DNA of 64,000 bases from contig CAJQUW010007961.1 in the NCBI GenBank assembly GCA_907163375.1, positions 1 to 64,000 of the forward strand, read 5' to 3'. This DNA comes from Prostheceraeus crozeri. Its lineage: Eukaryota > Platyhelminthes > Polycladida > Euryleptidae. The notes beneath the pieces were generated by a model. It did no database searches. It had not been told where the DNA came from and worked only from the letters and a program-made list of their open reading frames with translations. The first letter of the stretch is position 1, and every line of letters begins with the position of its first letter. Made by a program: the position numbers and the translations under genes. Of the stretch, positions 22,730-34,870 are shown piece by piece.

Positions 22730-25060
22730 TCATCGGCCTATTGATCGCCCTGGGAGCCAGGCAGACACTGAGCGAGTTTCCTCGAATAATGGCGTTGCCG
22801 ATTCTTTAGTTGAGAAATAGTCTCGATATTCTCCCTTATCGTCAGTATCCTCAGAAAACTGCCGGGCTAGTTCTTGCAAGAACGTTTCAGTGAGTGGGCC
22901 GAAAATACACGTGGTCTCGACAGCAACAGGTTGGAAATTATGCTGATGAGATAAGTCAGCATATTGCTCAACCTTTGAGCGTTCAGCAGTACTTCCACCG
23001 GAACCGGGTGTTGAGGAGCAGCTGATGAGGTGGGACATTGCGTACGCATCCACGCAAGTGAAGTCCCAGACCAAAGATTTGCCATTCTTTTATAAGGAAA
23101 AGCTGTCAGACCATCTGGTCTGCGACCATCACTCCGGCTGAGACTCACAGGTTCCATGATGCAAGGGATGCCAACCGAAAATGAACAACAACGGATAATA
23201 TCATTGAATGCCGCGGCACTCTACCAGCACTGAAACGACAAGCTAGTGGATGTAGAGCAGGACTACTTATTTCCGTTCCACATTTAAACTGATGTGGCTC
23301 ACAAACTGAGGCGACAATGCGCTGCACAACACCAATGCGAAATCCTGAATCGTCCAGATGAGTCCCTAAAACGTTTGACGGAAAGGCATGAAGTCAGGCA
23401 CCCGACTCAAGCTGTTCGGCAGCAAGTAATCGAGCACGGTCATATTGGTTAGCACCGGCCAGAAGTTTTTCAAATTGATGTTCTAGCAGAATATCATCCC
23501 AGGTCCGCTCTTGACAGAAAAATTTTTCTTCTGTAATCTCTAGAATTCTCAAACTTGAAATGCTGAGATTAGTCCAACATTCCACAAGTCTCCTTCTCCT
23601 CTAATCAAGATGAGTGAGGTAGATACGAAAAATTTGATAAAATTGATGATACCAATTTTGCCATAGAGTAGAAGGAAGAATAAAATGCTGGGAAAGTTGA
23701 CTATATTATGCGACGGATCTCTAGACCACTGAAACGGACTGATAGCAGGGCTTGTGGTCGGCTATTGACCGTCAATCTGACATTGGTTATGAGCTGTAAG
23801 GAATTAATAATTGCTTCGCCGATGGAATCCAATTGATGCAAAAACGTAGAGAAAGGTGCATAGCGGAGCAGGAAGATTAGCTTTTGTATATCAAAACAGT
23901 TCTTGAGTAAGGAAAAGGCTGCATAGCATCTAGCATACGTAGACTGTTTACAAAGAGCACAAACTGATACTTCTTAGTTGAAATTTCTCTATCCACTACC
24001 TTGGTGAGATTGAAGCACCAAATATCTTCAAATCCTCATCTTGAATAAGGAGAATGCTGGACAAAATGTTTAAATGAATTGGAGAATTGAATTCTCAGAA
24101 GATGGAGATCCACGACGAACGAACAGGCATTTGGATGCATTCACCTCCAGATCAACAGCGTGCAGTTCGGAGATGAGGAACTTTATGGGATAGGATCTGT
24201 AATCACTAATTCAGGATCACCAGCTAGGGTAGCATCATCAAAATACCAGAAGATAAAATTTGACGCGAGTTGGTGAGCGATAGGATCAACACCAAGGCAA
24301 AACAAAGGTGGGCTGATCGAATCACCTTGTTGCATTCCTGTAGAGGGCATCAAGCGCTCCTCTCCAACGAATATGAATGGGTCTTATGAGCAAGATTGTC
24401 TCTCACGGACCAGGGAGTCTCCTTCTGGATTCCCGAAGGTCGCTCGCAGTTAAATGCGTTCTTCTCATCCAACATAACCAGATTCTGTCGTTGCTATCCG
24501 TGATGTAAAGCTGTCATACGGCATGTACAGCTGCTTCACAGCCACCTTGTGAGGACTATCCTAGCTGAATTGGTTGGAGTTTGACTCCTAAATGTGCGAG
24601 GCTCGTCGAAGACCGGCTTTTGATGCTATGCGACGAATAGTGTTGCCTACAGCAATGAGGCGGACACCATCATCTTTCTTTGAAATGGCGATCAGTCGGG
24701 CACTAAAGAAATATAAAGGATTTCACCCTGCAAAGTCATATTTACAAAATCACAAAGTTCGAATCGTAGCCGATTTCCAGTGGCAGAGGCTTTTCCTGAA
24801 GTTAATTCTAATAGATGACGGATTCGAATGTCATCCATGCCTGAAGAGGAGCTTGGAGAAACAGAAACCAACACTTTTTGGCTTTTTTCGGTGGAGATCA
24901 TTATGGAGATTGTCGTCTGGAGGTTCTGGCAACAGAAAATCTGCCGGAAATTCTAGGTGCCTTGAACGTAGAAGGGTTAGAGTTTCATTGTCAATCTGCA
25001 CGAAGTTGTCATCTAATGAACGAGTTCTTGCTGCACCTTTGGTACAACTATTGAAGTAGG
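22730..25060 (-). pseudogene. LINE with restriction-like endonuclease, 5'-truncated, broken
   Basis: Minus-strand non-LTR retrotransposon protein. In order: the RT entry region (about 25040-24690; SSSSGMDDIRIRHLLELTSG, then LIAISKKDDGVRLIAVGNT); the RT core with GMQQGDSISPPLFCLG and the catalytic WYFDD (the YFDD codons are 24245-24234); the thumb and linker (about 23585-23400; TWDDILLEHQFEKLL, YDRARLLAAEQLESGA); a Cys/His knuckle (CGTEISSPALHPLAC, RH near 23230); and a PD-D/E-K-type endonuclease (RRPDGLTAFPYK, then WDFTCVDAY, 23130-23010). The C-terminus (QPVAVETTCIFGPLTETFL) is also that of this group. The enzyme copies its RNA into nicked target DNA. The parts lie in several frames with stops between, so it is dead; the N-terminal zinc finger is missing. 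Group: CRE/R2/R4/NeSL/HERO-type LINEs, subfamily not settled. Confidence 0.85.
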
Positions 25061-25693
25061 TTGCTCTATGTAGTTAGTATTAATTTGCATTCATTCGTTC
25101 ATGACTTTTAATTACCTAATTATTTACAGGATTCTCCACTAGGGAAGTTGTTTAACTTTGTCGTCTTCCGTTTCCTGGATCCTTTGAATTATTTTGACCG
25201 TGTCGTGTCTTAATTCGATTTGACATCGCTGTAATTCAGCTTTGATGTAAAGAGTTTCCGCAAACTTTCGGTTTTTTGAATATTTATAATCTTCAGTCGT
25301 TACGTCATTATGTTGATCAGAATACTGGAAATTTCAGTAAAATTTTTCAGTCTGTTTCTTGATGAGGGTTGGTGAATTTGGAGAAGTTAAATGTTCCATC
25401 ACTTTTGGAGGTTTACATGCAAAACATGCAAAACTGACCAAACAGTCAAAGAATCTTCAGTTCGAACCTTATCTGCTTTTTTTAGGAAACGGACTAGGAA
25501 AGGCCGGAGCCTATACCCCTAAGGGCCTAGCTGTGAGAAAGTTTAGGAACCTTAACTACAGACAACTTGTTGGAATAAGAAACAGATAAAAAAAGTGAAC
25601 TTACACGTATACTATAACAACCAATATCTCTTAATGATATAAAAGGATCAACTAAATCAACAACAAACAGAGTAAAATGCAAAAGGATAAAGA
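25061..25693. other. No gene seen between two LINE remnants
   Basis: Non-coding. The plus-strand frame at 25359-25589 has no recognisable domain. This may include the 5' end of one LINE and the 3' end of the next. Confidence 0.4.
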
Positions 25694-27531
25694 TCAGATG
25701 TAACTGCTAACATAGCGCTGTACAGATAACAAGTAAGATATAAAATGCGTTTTAGATGAGTTGGGATCTACAAGGCTGTCAGAGCCCCATTGCAAAATTC
25801 TATCGATGTCCTCCGAAAGGCGTTCGCACATATCCCGACGACTTTGAGAAATGCTCGTTCTACTCTCTGCCTGATTTCGAAAAAATGAGGAGCAATGAAT
25901 AGTGGTATAATCAGCGTTAGAATGCACCCGGGAGGAAAGATTGGACAACAAGTCATTATTGAAAATTAAAGAGAGATTTGGACTTGTGACACATTCTCGT
26001 GAAACACCAGCATTAACTCTGTGACAGTCAGAAGTAACGCCATCGACACGAACAGCAAACGTACAATAGGAAAGGAAACTTGAAAACCAGGACACAAGCT
26101 AACCATAAAAGCCGAATGTAGGAAATTGAGATATCAGCTTATCGTGCCAAACACGATCAAAGGCCTTTGAAATATCCAGTGCAATAATTCTTAATCAACA
26201 AAAGCTTCGAGAGCCTGAGCCCAAACGTAGGTAACGTAAGCACGTAGGACACCAGTGGAACGTGCTTTACGAAAACCGTATTGATGGTCAGTCATAAGAT
26301 TTCTGTTTTCAATCTGGTTCAATATGTGAGCATTCACGAGATCTTCAAAAACTTTAGAAATGATAGAAGCTATCGATATGGTACAATAGTTATTAACAGA
26401 AGTACGGTCACCACGCTTGTGAGAAGGAATAATATGAGAAATTTGTCAAACAGATGGGAAAACGCCCGTGGTAATTGATAAAGAGAACAACTTCTTTATG
26501 AGCAATCGCCGGAATGCCATCAGGGACAACAGACTGTAGGGCATGGCGGACCTGTCCAGTGGTGATATTCAATCTACGCATGAAGTCCGTTTGATCAACT
26601 GGTGATTGGTCAGAACCTGGAGCATTAATCCGAGAACTACTCGCAAAAATTGTGCAAAGGCATAAGCTTTCTCTAGGGGTGTTGAACAGATTTAACCGTT
26701 AGAGAGTTTTAAAGGTGGAAGCAAAGAATCTTCAAAAATGCGAGAAATGGAGTGTGCTAAAGATCAGAATCGACGATCATAGATTGGGACTCAGAGAGCT
26801 TCTCGGCAATTTTAGTGATAAAAGTCTTTGGCATTGGTAATGGTGAACTTACAAGCACTACGAAAGCGAACGTACTCAGATCGAGTTTCCGGGGGTGGAT
26901 TTCTTTTCCAAATTTTGAAAGCCTTTTTTTTGTCTGCCACACAGCTACAAGCTTCACTTCCGAACCCCTTCGGATCTTGCAACTTTATGCTCTTAGAAAA
27001 ATGTGGAATATGCGTTCTATGCCAATAAGAATGATTTCCGTAACTAAATTAGCCGAATACGAATAAGAGGAGCGATCAGAGAATCAAACATCCTTCCATG
27101 GAAAAGTGCCATAAAAGGTACGGAGATTATCCCAATCAACCTCATCATGATTCCACAGAAGACGTGTGTTGGATATAGACTTCCGAGGCATCAATATTTC
27201 ATGCTCCAGAGTGACAAGACGATGGTCAGACGAGCCGACAGGCGCAGAGACAGTGACTCCGTATCGTTCGGGTCTGTTCGTGAGAAACAAATCGAGAGTC
27301 TGAGGACGATCCGCAGCAGTCAGGAATACGAGCAGGATTACAAAGCAGCTGAGAGAGACAGTTGACGTTGGCAAATTGTTCTGCTTCTATACCTGGTGAT
27401 TCGGTTTTGTATGAATGACTCAACCAATGGATATTGTGGACACTGACATCACCGAAAATGATGATTTCCAACCTGGGTGTCCTAGCGACGTCGCTTGCTT
27501 TTACAGTTAAAGTGTTGACTCCAAATCGCAT
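25694..27531 (-). pseudogene. Jockey-like LINE (APE endonuclease plus RT), broken
   Basis: Minus-strand ORF2-type fragment. The endonuclease part (27531-27084) has EIIIFGD-x-S-x-HN-x-HWL, a decayed form of the GDFNVHN motif, then the family's LDLFLTNRPERYGVTV, VGSSDHRLVTLEHE (SDH catalytic motif). The linker region with KTFITKIAEKLSESQS follows (about 26757-26957). The RT fingers and palm are in 26680-25694, including SWFSSFLSY, VDGVTSDCHRVNAGVS and SPNLSLIFNNDLLS. The catalytic YADD box has become NADY (about 25905), and the frame changes several times. The 5' end is missing; a matching N-terminal endonuclease piece lies at 31096-30800. Known role of the intact family: target-primed reverse transcription. 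Confidence 0.85.
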
Positions 27532-27691
27532 TGCTCCTCAGTATTGAATAATTTTGGATAGACTTATCAATTGTAGTAGGATTAAGATTATAGATGAGCT
27601 CAACAAAAGGAGGTGTTGGCTCTTAGATTGAGTTTTGAGTTGGAAAGAGTTTGGTTTTTACAGATATTAATTATTATTCTTCTTTCAAAAT

Positions 27692-27740
27692 GTACAAAAA
27701 TTTTTCGATTACCATACAGTTATCATCTTCAGGTACAAAA
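27692..27740 (-). ncRNA. Degenerate hammerhead-like motif in the second PLE tail
   Basis: On the minus strand: GTAC, core CTGAAGA, stem II GATAAC with GTAATC (one mismatch), GAAA, a short A/T stem III, then GTAC closing stem I. The same order of elements is present in the first PLE family. The second copy of this motif is split between 30277-30312 and 31097-31125. Pairing is weaker than in the first family. Confidence 0.4.
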
Positions 27741-28020
27741 TACTTGGGTTAGTAGAAGTTTAAAATACAAGGAATTTGAAAATGATATTTACAATGAGAT
27801 GATGTGATAATGCACAATGTTATGATATGAAGGAATGAACATGTAGATATGAGCAGTTTGTACTGGACTACAAATCTTTACAAGTAGTAAAAATAAACTG
27901 ACTTGACAGGATGGATGAATTCTGTGTTAGATGAAGTAATGGAGCAGTTGAGAAATGATTAAGTTATAAGTAAAAAAGGAAATCACGGTAGCTCTCAAAT
28001 TGTACTCTACTATTGTTGGT

Positions 28021-28600
28021 TTATGTTTGTCGATGGTGTAACCTCAAAGTTGTATTATCATGATCGTGGGCTAGAATGTTGATTGATATTGATGTCGGAA
28101 TGCTCCACTTTACACGTTTGAGTATGTTTAAGCACGCAAGATGAAGGGCTTGTGGTATGTGTTTTGAAGCGGGCGTGAAGAGGTCGTGCGCTACTGCCAA
28201 TGTAAAATCTATCACATTTGTTACCTCGGATTTCGTAGAATATGTTTTTCTCGGTTATATAATTTTATATTTTAATTTTCCAGTTATTATTCAAATATCA
28301 ACAAAATCCGAGGTAACAAATGTGATAGATTTTATATTGGCAGTAGCGCACGTCCTCTTCACACCCGCTACAAAGAACATACCACAAGCCCTTCATCCTG
28401 CGTGTTTAAACATATTCAAACGTGTAAAGTGCAGCATTCCGACATCAATATCAATCAACATTCTAGCCCACGATCATGATAATACAATTTTGAGGTTGCG
28501 TGATGCAATCATCATCAACAAACATAAATCAGTAACAGTAGAGCACAATTTGATTTCCTTTACTACTGACAACTTAATCATTTCTCAATTGCTCCATTAC
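28021..28600. pseudogene. PLE GIY-YIG endonuclease remnants, inverted pair
   Basis: Plus-strand sequence near 28315-28430 encodes the endonuclease core (FYIGSSARPLHTRYKEHT), and near 28460-28540 the later part (RLRDAIIINKHK). The minus-strand copy at 28215-28021 is its inverted homologue. The family differs from the PLE at 13.8-15.7 kb in sequence but has the same protein architecture and the same head-to-head layout. No RT domain remains. Confidence 0.75.
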
Positions 28601-28605
28601 TACAG

Positions 28606-30075
28606 TATCAGGACAGAGCACAAGTTTGGATGATGTCTGAAAAAGAAAGCAAGACGACGAAGTCGGAGTGCTTTTGATCAGATATCATCCAAACGATTGC
28701 TCTATCCGACTTAGAACATTGTAACATAGCACAAATAGAATTTCATTGATTAGCATGAACTTTTTGATACATATTTACTCCTAGATATTAGAGGTACACT
28801 GTCCTAGAGATCCAAGGAGTAGATATGGTTTTTGCATGGTACACAACATCAAAATCTCCAATGAAGTCCATGTTTCATGTCATGATTTACCAAAGTCATA
28901 TGTACCAACTCTTCTCGTTTAACGACGGTTGTATAATTTCATTGCTACAAATTTTAAAAAGGAATTGTAAAACCAACACCTAATCGATCGAAGGAGATAT
29001 CATCGGATGCAAAAACAAAAAATAGCTGAATTTTATCTTAAAAAACTTTCTCAGATTCAGTCAGCCTAACAATTCGGAAATCTGTGATTTATTGAAGAAT
29101 GCCGATAAAGGAGATCTCCATACTCTCAAATATTTCCGACATCATCTATATTGCAGACCTATGAAATACCAAAAATTAAACAGAGAGAATTGAAAGGACG
29201 TCGAGAAACCCACATGATAATTGCAGATATTACGCAATCGGGGTTTGTCTGATAAACAAAACTGGATCAACCTAACTAGAAAAAATATTGGTGTAAAGCC
29301 GAAAATCGAAAATAGCGAAAATTTGCAATTTAGGTGATGGCCGTCAACAGGTGCTGTAATTCAAAGTTTTCAGATGAAGAGGCAAGTGAGCATGTCCTTT
29401 TCATTGATCAAAAATCGAAGTACAATACAAAAGACATACAAAAGAAATACAAAAAAATACAATGCAATACAAAGAATAGGCCTACAAAAGAAATATACAA
29501 TGTAATATAATTTCAAAATGTATATTTCTTTTTAGTATACTTCGATTTTTGTTTAATAGAAAGTAGGAGTGCTCACTTGCCTTTCATCTGAAGGTGAAAA
29601 CTATGAACATTTGCAATATCTTGAACTGCTACAAGAACGAAATGAGGAAAATATTAGCAATGATGTATCATCAAAAAAGAGAATTGTGATGTAGAAATGC
29701 TAATAGAAGAATAGAATGATAACGAATGGATTACATTGGAAAACAAATAAAGAGCAAGAAGAGGTACAATGTTCACCTATAATTCAGTACCAGACGAAAC
29801 TAAAAAATTATCCTACTCAAAACACGACTGAATTAATTCAGTTCCATCAAGTCTCCAGAATGAAAGAGCGCACAGAATTAATATAGGATTACAAAAACAC
29901 AAAATACGATGACGATTTAATAAATGTGGACTGCGGATTTCTTCAGGAGTGAGTGTGTATTCCTAGCAGTGAGCGTGCCTTCTGAAAAAAGAAGGCACGT
30001 CTGCACTTCTATATCAGTGCTATAATTTCCATAGTTTCTGAAAAAGAACGCATTGCTAAAAACATAACACAGTGT
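28606..30075. mobile_element. Unassigned sequence interrupting the right PLE copy
   Basis: This 1.47-kb stretch separates two parts of the PLE tail that are adjacent in the left copy. No clear TIRs, target duplication or coding domain were found, so it may be an insertion or a rearrangement. It holds the foldback at 29362-29604. Confidence 0.4.
29362..29604. repeat. Foldback / MITE-like element, about 240 bp
   Basis: The left arm (GGCAAGTGAGCATGTCC, then CAAAAATCGAAGTA) pairs with the right arm (TACTTCGATTTTTGTTTAAT, then GAGTGCTCACTTGCC), and TCAGATGAA pairs with TTCATCTGA. The loop is rich in ATACAAAA words. No coding capacity. Confidence 0.7.
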
Positions 30076-30312
30076 TCTAATCTAACACAGAATTCATCCA
30101 TCCTGTCAAGTCAGTTTATTTTTACTACTTGTAAAGATTTGTAGTCCAGTACAAACTGCTCATATCTACATGTTCATTCCTTCATATCATAACATTGTAC
30201 GTTATCACATCATCTCATTGTAAATATTATTTTCAAATTCCTTGTATTTCAAACTTCTACTAACCCAAGTATTTTGTACCTGAAGATGATAACTGTATGG
30301 TAATCGAAAAAT

Positions 30313-31096
30313 AGCAAGGATGCTGTCGATTTGCTGACTTATTTCAACTTGCTGATAAACTTTTGTGAACAATTTTAGCATAAAGTACCACATCAACAAC
30401 AAGCACACATTAGGAATCACAGAGTCTCGCTACTTTGCGCCAGAATACCGACTTATGTTCGACAAAAAATTTATTTCCATCCTTTACTCACATTAGTAGC
30501 TTTAGTCTCCGTTTTGCTTCTTCTAATATCTAGGTTATTTACTTAATTGTTATTATTTGAAATCTCTTAAGTCCAATAGATTATAGGTTTACATGCTCTC
30601 AATTTTGTTCATAGATTTATTACTGAAGAAGTATATGATTTCAGATTTTTTATTATGTATTCGAATATTATTATTATTTAGTTATCATTTATTATATTAT
30701 TCGAATTATTATGAACTTGAATAAGAGTGGACGAAATGTAGTGTGCAAGAATTAGTTTTTTATTTTACCAAAATGAATTTAGTGGCTTTATTTATTTACA
30801 GACTTGTCTCACTGAAGTTTTGGATAAACTCTGTGTCATTAGGAGAGCGGTAAAGAGAGAAAACATGCTTGACATCACCAGAATGGTTAATACGCACCCG
30901 AGATGATTGGAATCGTGGTTTACAAGTCGTAAAATTGGTCAATTTACAGGGAGTATAGTCTTGATGTAAGCATATAATATAAAATTGTAAATCCCTTCTG
31001 CTGAATATGTGAAAACATCGTACAGCTGGGAAAAGTCAGATGAGTGGAGTCCAACGGTTCCTTTACCTGAGTCTCAGAAAGAAATATTGAGTATGG
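30313..31096 (-). pseudogene. APE endonuclease N-terminal fragment of a Jockey-like LINE
   Basis: Read on the minus strand from 31096: SIFLSETQVKEP (the SETQ/SETW motif of LINE endonucleases), then about 80 residues later HVFSLYRSPNDTEFIQNFSETS (the YRSP motif). This is the part missing upstream of the LINE at 25694-27531, with which it would be collinear. It is bracketed by a 23-bp direct repeat of PLE sequence (30290-30312 and 31097-31119). From 30780 to 30313 no coding match was recognised. Confidence 0.6.
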
Positions 31097-31192
31097 TAAC
31101 TGTATGGTAATCGAAAAATTTTGTACATTTTAACAGAATAATAATAATTAAAATAATATCTGTAAAAACCTGACTCTTTCCAACTTAAAAGC

Positions 31193-32737
31193 TGCAGTGA
31201 CTAGTCAGGACATGTTCCAAATTCTACTGGATAGAGTTGCGCTCACAAATGACCTAGTATTCGAAATGGCGTTGATTGAAAAGGCTTAGAAGACTCAAAT
31301 AATTGGTTGGTAACACGCACAGCATATCATGACACTCAGTAAATTTTTCAACTTCAATGATATTACGGTTGTGGAAATGTTGCTTCAGAGATCCAGGTAA
31401 TATGGGATACGAATAGTGGCGAATATGCATGTTTGGTCGATCGAGACATTGACAGATACCTTACAGTAACTTCTTTTAGTCGTTGGAAGAGTCGCTTTGT
31501 TTTTCCACATTTTTGTTTTGCTTCTGTACTAGGAATTTCTGTCCAAATTCGAGCATGCTTAGACGTAACCAATCGTTTTATCGAATTTCATTGACGACGA
31601 AACTCTGTTGACTGACATATTACATCATCACACTGTAGTAGCTGTTGTTTGTTCTGCAATGGAGAACTAGACCATCGTTGTTGGAGGGTGTAAGGACATT
31701 TTTGCATTGAAAAGACTGAGTGGGCCATTAAGATATTCAGTCTATCAAGAAATCAGATAGACTAGCTGAAGATGGTAGTGGATGTGCTGCAAATTGTGCA
31801 TGTGATCCATGTTTGCGTTGCGATTAAAGTTTTTAGCATCTCATGAGGTGTGTGGAGTTTGAAAGTAACCCGTTTTGACATTCAAAGGTGTGAGTAGGCA
31901 ATGATTGTATCCAAATACATGGAAGACATGCATAGTGCAATGTACAGTGTACTCAATGGTGTAATTTGACTAGATTTGACTTCTCAACAAATATTTCAAT
32001 TCCCTTTACACTTAGCTACATGAAGTAGTCGCTCTGTGCCTAACTATTCTTATTTACCTTCAACACACACTTCAATCAATATAGCATTCTTCTCATATGG
32101 CTTGTCCGGTTTTTGATGTACAAGACATTAAATGGAAAGATGATCAAGTTTCAATTATCACTGATACAAAGAATGATCTATAGATCACAGCAGTGAGACA
32201 GCGAAAGTCGTCGTCTCTTGGAACCACGTGTTTTGGTGACCCTGACGTTCAAATTGTTAATCTAAGTTGCATATTAAAACAAACAACTAATATGCAAATA
32301 TGCAACGTTTTCGCACAGTAGCTGTGTAAGAAGTCGCAGTCCCGCGTGTGTTAATTCACTTGCACCCACAGTTGTGATGAACAAGTATGACGGGCATGAC
32401 AAATGCAAATTCTTTGCAAGTGTGATGCACCATATCTAACCGATTTCTATGCATTTCCTAAAACTTTGCTTGAAATCTATGCAACATATGTCAATAGGCT
32501 AGGCAAAATAGACTTGAGGTTGGAATAAATTGCAAGATTTTGTTTTTCACTTTTTATTGGTGATTATGGTCTGGGCAACATTATGGCAAAATTTTATGAA
32601 AATTGCATCAGGTTTAGATATGCAATTCTGACATTTTTGTCAGAAATAATACAAAAGAAGCTATTCGGGATTTAGTGCTTTTTTTCCACAACAAATTATA
32701 TATGTAATGGGCTCTCAATGAGTATGAAGTGTTTTCA
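31193..32737. other. No gene seen
   Basis: Left flank of the LTR retrotransposon. The minus-strand frame at 31363-31572 has no recognisable domain. Confidence 0.4.
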
Positions 32738-33362
32738 TGTAGGGCTCTGGACCAATCAGAGAGCGTAAAAGCAGTGAAGGTTACCCTTGATCCTTCTAGA
32801 ACAGGACTTTCAGTTTCGTGAGTTAGCTCGACCTGTGCAGACAGCGAGCAAACCGGTTGTGACTTACAATTTGAGTTAGATTGAGTTCAAGTGCATATAC
32901 GGGTAGAGTATTCCCGTGGCAATTATTACGGCTCTAGCTATTGTCACTCTCACAGAAGGGAGAGTGATAATAGGACATTTTAGTTTCTTGAGTTATATAC
33001 GATAGTATATTGGGTAAGCATTTATTCCGCGCGCGGGTGGGGCTTGCCATATTAGTAATAGAGCCAGAGACACTCTGAGTGGAGATTATTGACATAATAG
33101 CGCAGAACGCCAGTGAAGCGATGGCTAGGGAGAATTCCCCTTAAATAGGGAAATATCCGGCAGTAACATTATCGAGGCAGATAACGCAGGAACCGTGCGG
33201 GTACGCTACCGAAGTCTTCCCTACTCTGAATCGGAGCAAAGGCGAGGAAGAAGGTGAGTATTCCCTTTCCCCATTCTTCCTGTGGGTTATATTTATATTG
33301 TCTAGTTGGTTGAACGCTACTGTGATCTCGGTGAGGACTAGGGCTCAGGGCCAGGTCTTACA
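32738..33362 (+). repeat. 5' LTR (625 bp)
   Basis: Starts TGTAGGGCTCTGG and ends GGTCTTACA (TG...CA). One difference from the 3' LTR. A strong splice-donor consensus (AAG|GTGAGT) lies at about 33250-33258, and CTTAAATAGG near 33150 could serve as a TATA-like box. Confidence 0.97.
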
Positions 33363-33364
33363 AC

Positions 33365-33382
33365 TGGTGGCAACGGAAAGGA
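33365..33382 (+). promoter_or_regulatory. Primer binding site
   Basis: Two bases after the 5' LTR begins TGGTGGCAACGGAAAGGA. It starts with the obligatory TGG (complement of tRNA CCA) and resembles the TGGTGGCA-type sites of other Ty3/Gypsy elements. I cannot name the tRNA. Confidence 0.75.
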
Positions 33383-33454
33383 TTTAAATTAAATCCAGGG
33401 GCTCCGGTAGGCAATTAGCCAGAAGTAAAACGCTACTGAGAAATCAACTAAAGA

Positions 33455-34400
33455 ATGCCGGGAAAAAGGCAAAGGTCACCGGAAGGGGTAGACCAAATGT
33501 TGGATCAACTAGAAAATTTCAACCCGTCACGTACGGCGTGGAGAATTTGGAGCAGTAAATTTAAACTGCTGGCCAAAAACCTGCCTGAGGAAATCAAGAG
33601 GACAGTTCTAATTTTGAAATTGCAGGGAGAAGCTGCAGAAACGCTGACTCAGGCAGAAGAAGAAGATACATTTGAGGATCTATGGCAGAAAGTGGATGAG
33701 GAGTTCAGAGAGAGAGAAATAGCGCTAGAAGAAACAGGAAGAGAAGAAATGGAATCAGCTTTGAAGCTGATCAGAGTTTTTAAAGGAGAGAAAGAAGACT
33801 GGCCATGCTGGTCCCAGCTCTTCTTGAATATAGTGACAAAATTGACACCAGGTCAAAAATTGAAAGTGCTGATGGCTCGGCTAGAAGGCAAAGTAGCCCA
33901 GCAAGTGGCCGAGGAAGGAACTCCTTGGGAATTCGAAGAAGTATGGACTCTCTTAGTCCGTAGATATGAAGTGAAATTAGATAGACATGACTATCTCGCG
34001 TTGTTCGACCGGCGCCGCAGAAAAGAAGGAGAGGATTTGCGCACATATGTGTACGACCTAGTGCGCCTGGCGAAGCGGGCTGCCCCATTGAGCCCAGCAT
34101 CTGAAGAGGAAAAAAGAACGGTGGGGTTATTGGTCACAAGGGAGGAGGATCTTAACGTTAAGAATCACCTCATGACTATCCGTCCGGAAACGGCGGAAGA
34201 ATATCTCCAGTATAAGGAGATGGTCGAGAAAAACAAGGCAGCTCACAAGGAGCAGATTTCAGAGAAAAGAATGAACAAACCCTCAAAAGGGGAGCCAAAG
34301 TCCCCCCGTAAGAAGCCGTACCTGTGAGAGAAAAGTAACATAAAATGTTACAGGTGCGGAAAGTTAGGCCATATGAAGAAAGACTGTTATGTCAGGATTG
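33455..34400 (+). CDS. gag: capsid region and CCHC zinc knuckle
   Basis: Structural protein of the particle. The first ATG after the leader opens a highly charged, helical protein of about 290 residues with two copies of a capsid-type pattern: TAWRIWSSKFKLLAKNLP and, later, DWPCWSQLFLNIVTKLTP. A second part around RRYEVKLDRHDYLALFDRR resembles Ty3/Gypsy capsid C-terminal domains. A retroviral-type zinc knuckle, C-x2-C-x4-H-x4-C (CYRCGKLGHMKKDC), lies at 34346-34387. The C-terminus before it is Lys/Pro-rich. Length is usual for the family. Confidence 0.85.
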
Positions 34401-34506
34401 AAGGGCCAGTCTCCGAAAAGGAGAAGGAATTGAAGGAAACAATCCCAAAGACTAAGTCGGGAAACGAAGAACGGACGCCGCGCGACCCTCCGCAGTCGTC
34501 CGGCAA

Positions 34507-34870
34507 TTGACGAAGAGGGTCAAGACAGTGAACTCCATCAAAGCAGAGATAGGGGGGAAAGTGATCACTGGAGTGGTTGATTTTGGGGCAAACACATCTG
34601 TTCTCCACCCGAAGTTCATAGAGGCGGAAGCCCTCACGCCCTCCACGCGGATGCCGCTGGCAGGAAATGCCACCCCGTATGAATTGATGGGTGAAGCAAC
34701 GGTTAACGTAACCATTGCAGGTATGACTTACCCGATGGAAGTAATTGTTCCCCTTGCAGAGCAGTGTACCGATGAGTTATTAATCGGGGCAGATTTCATT
34801 AATGGAAATCGATTGATAATTGACACTGACCAAGGACATCTGAGGACGCCCACGGATGGTTGGGCAGTGC
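34507..34870 (+). CDS. pol: retropepsin-like protease region
   Basis: The first part of the long pol frame. The active-site loop is encoded at about 34576 and is followed by the hydrophobic strand typical of aspartic proteases (ELLIGADFI, about 34770). It would process Gag-Pol. Identified by position before RT and by the LIGADF motif. Confidence 0.75.

Larger units (their letters stand above)
27612..31192. mobile_element. Mosaic of a second Penelope-like family with nested insertions
   Basis: The left PLE copy (27620-28235, minus) and right PLE copy (28305-28605, plus) form another head-to-head inverted pair around a 70-bp centre. The right copy is interrupted: its tail resumes at about 30076-30312 after unrelated sequence, and a third piece of the same tail is at 31097-31192. 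Markers of the tail are AATTCATCCATCCTGTCAAG and CTGAAGATGATAACTG. The piece 30290-30312 is repeated exactly (23 bp) at 31097-31119. The coding remnant is GIY-YIG-like. The mosaic is old; arms are roughly 85-90 percent alike by eye. Confidence 0.7.

Noticed and set aside
24592-25059. 155-codon plus-strand open frame
   Set aside because: Antisense to the LINE RT segment, whose conserved motifs are on the minus strand.
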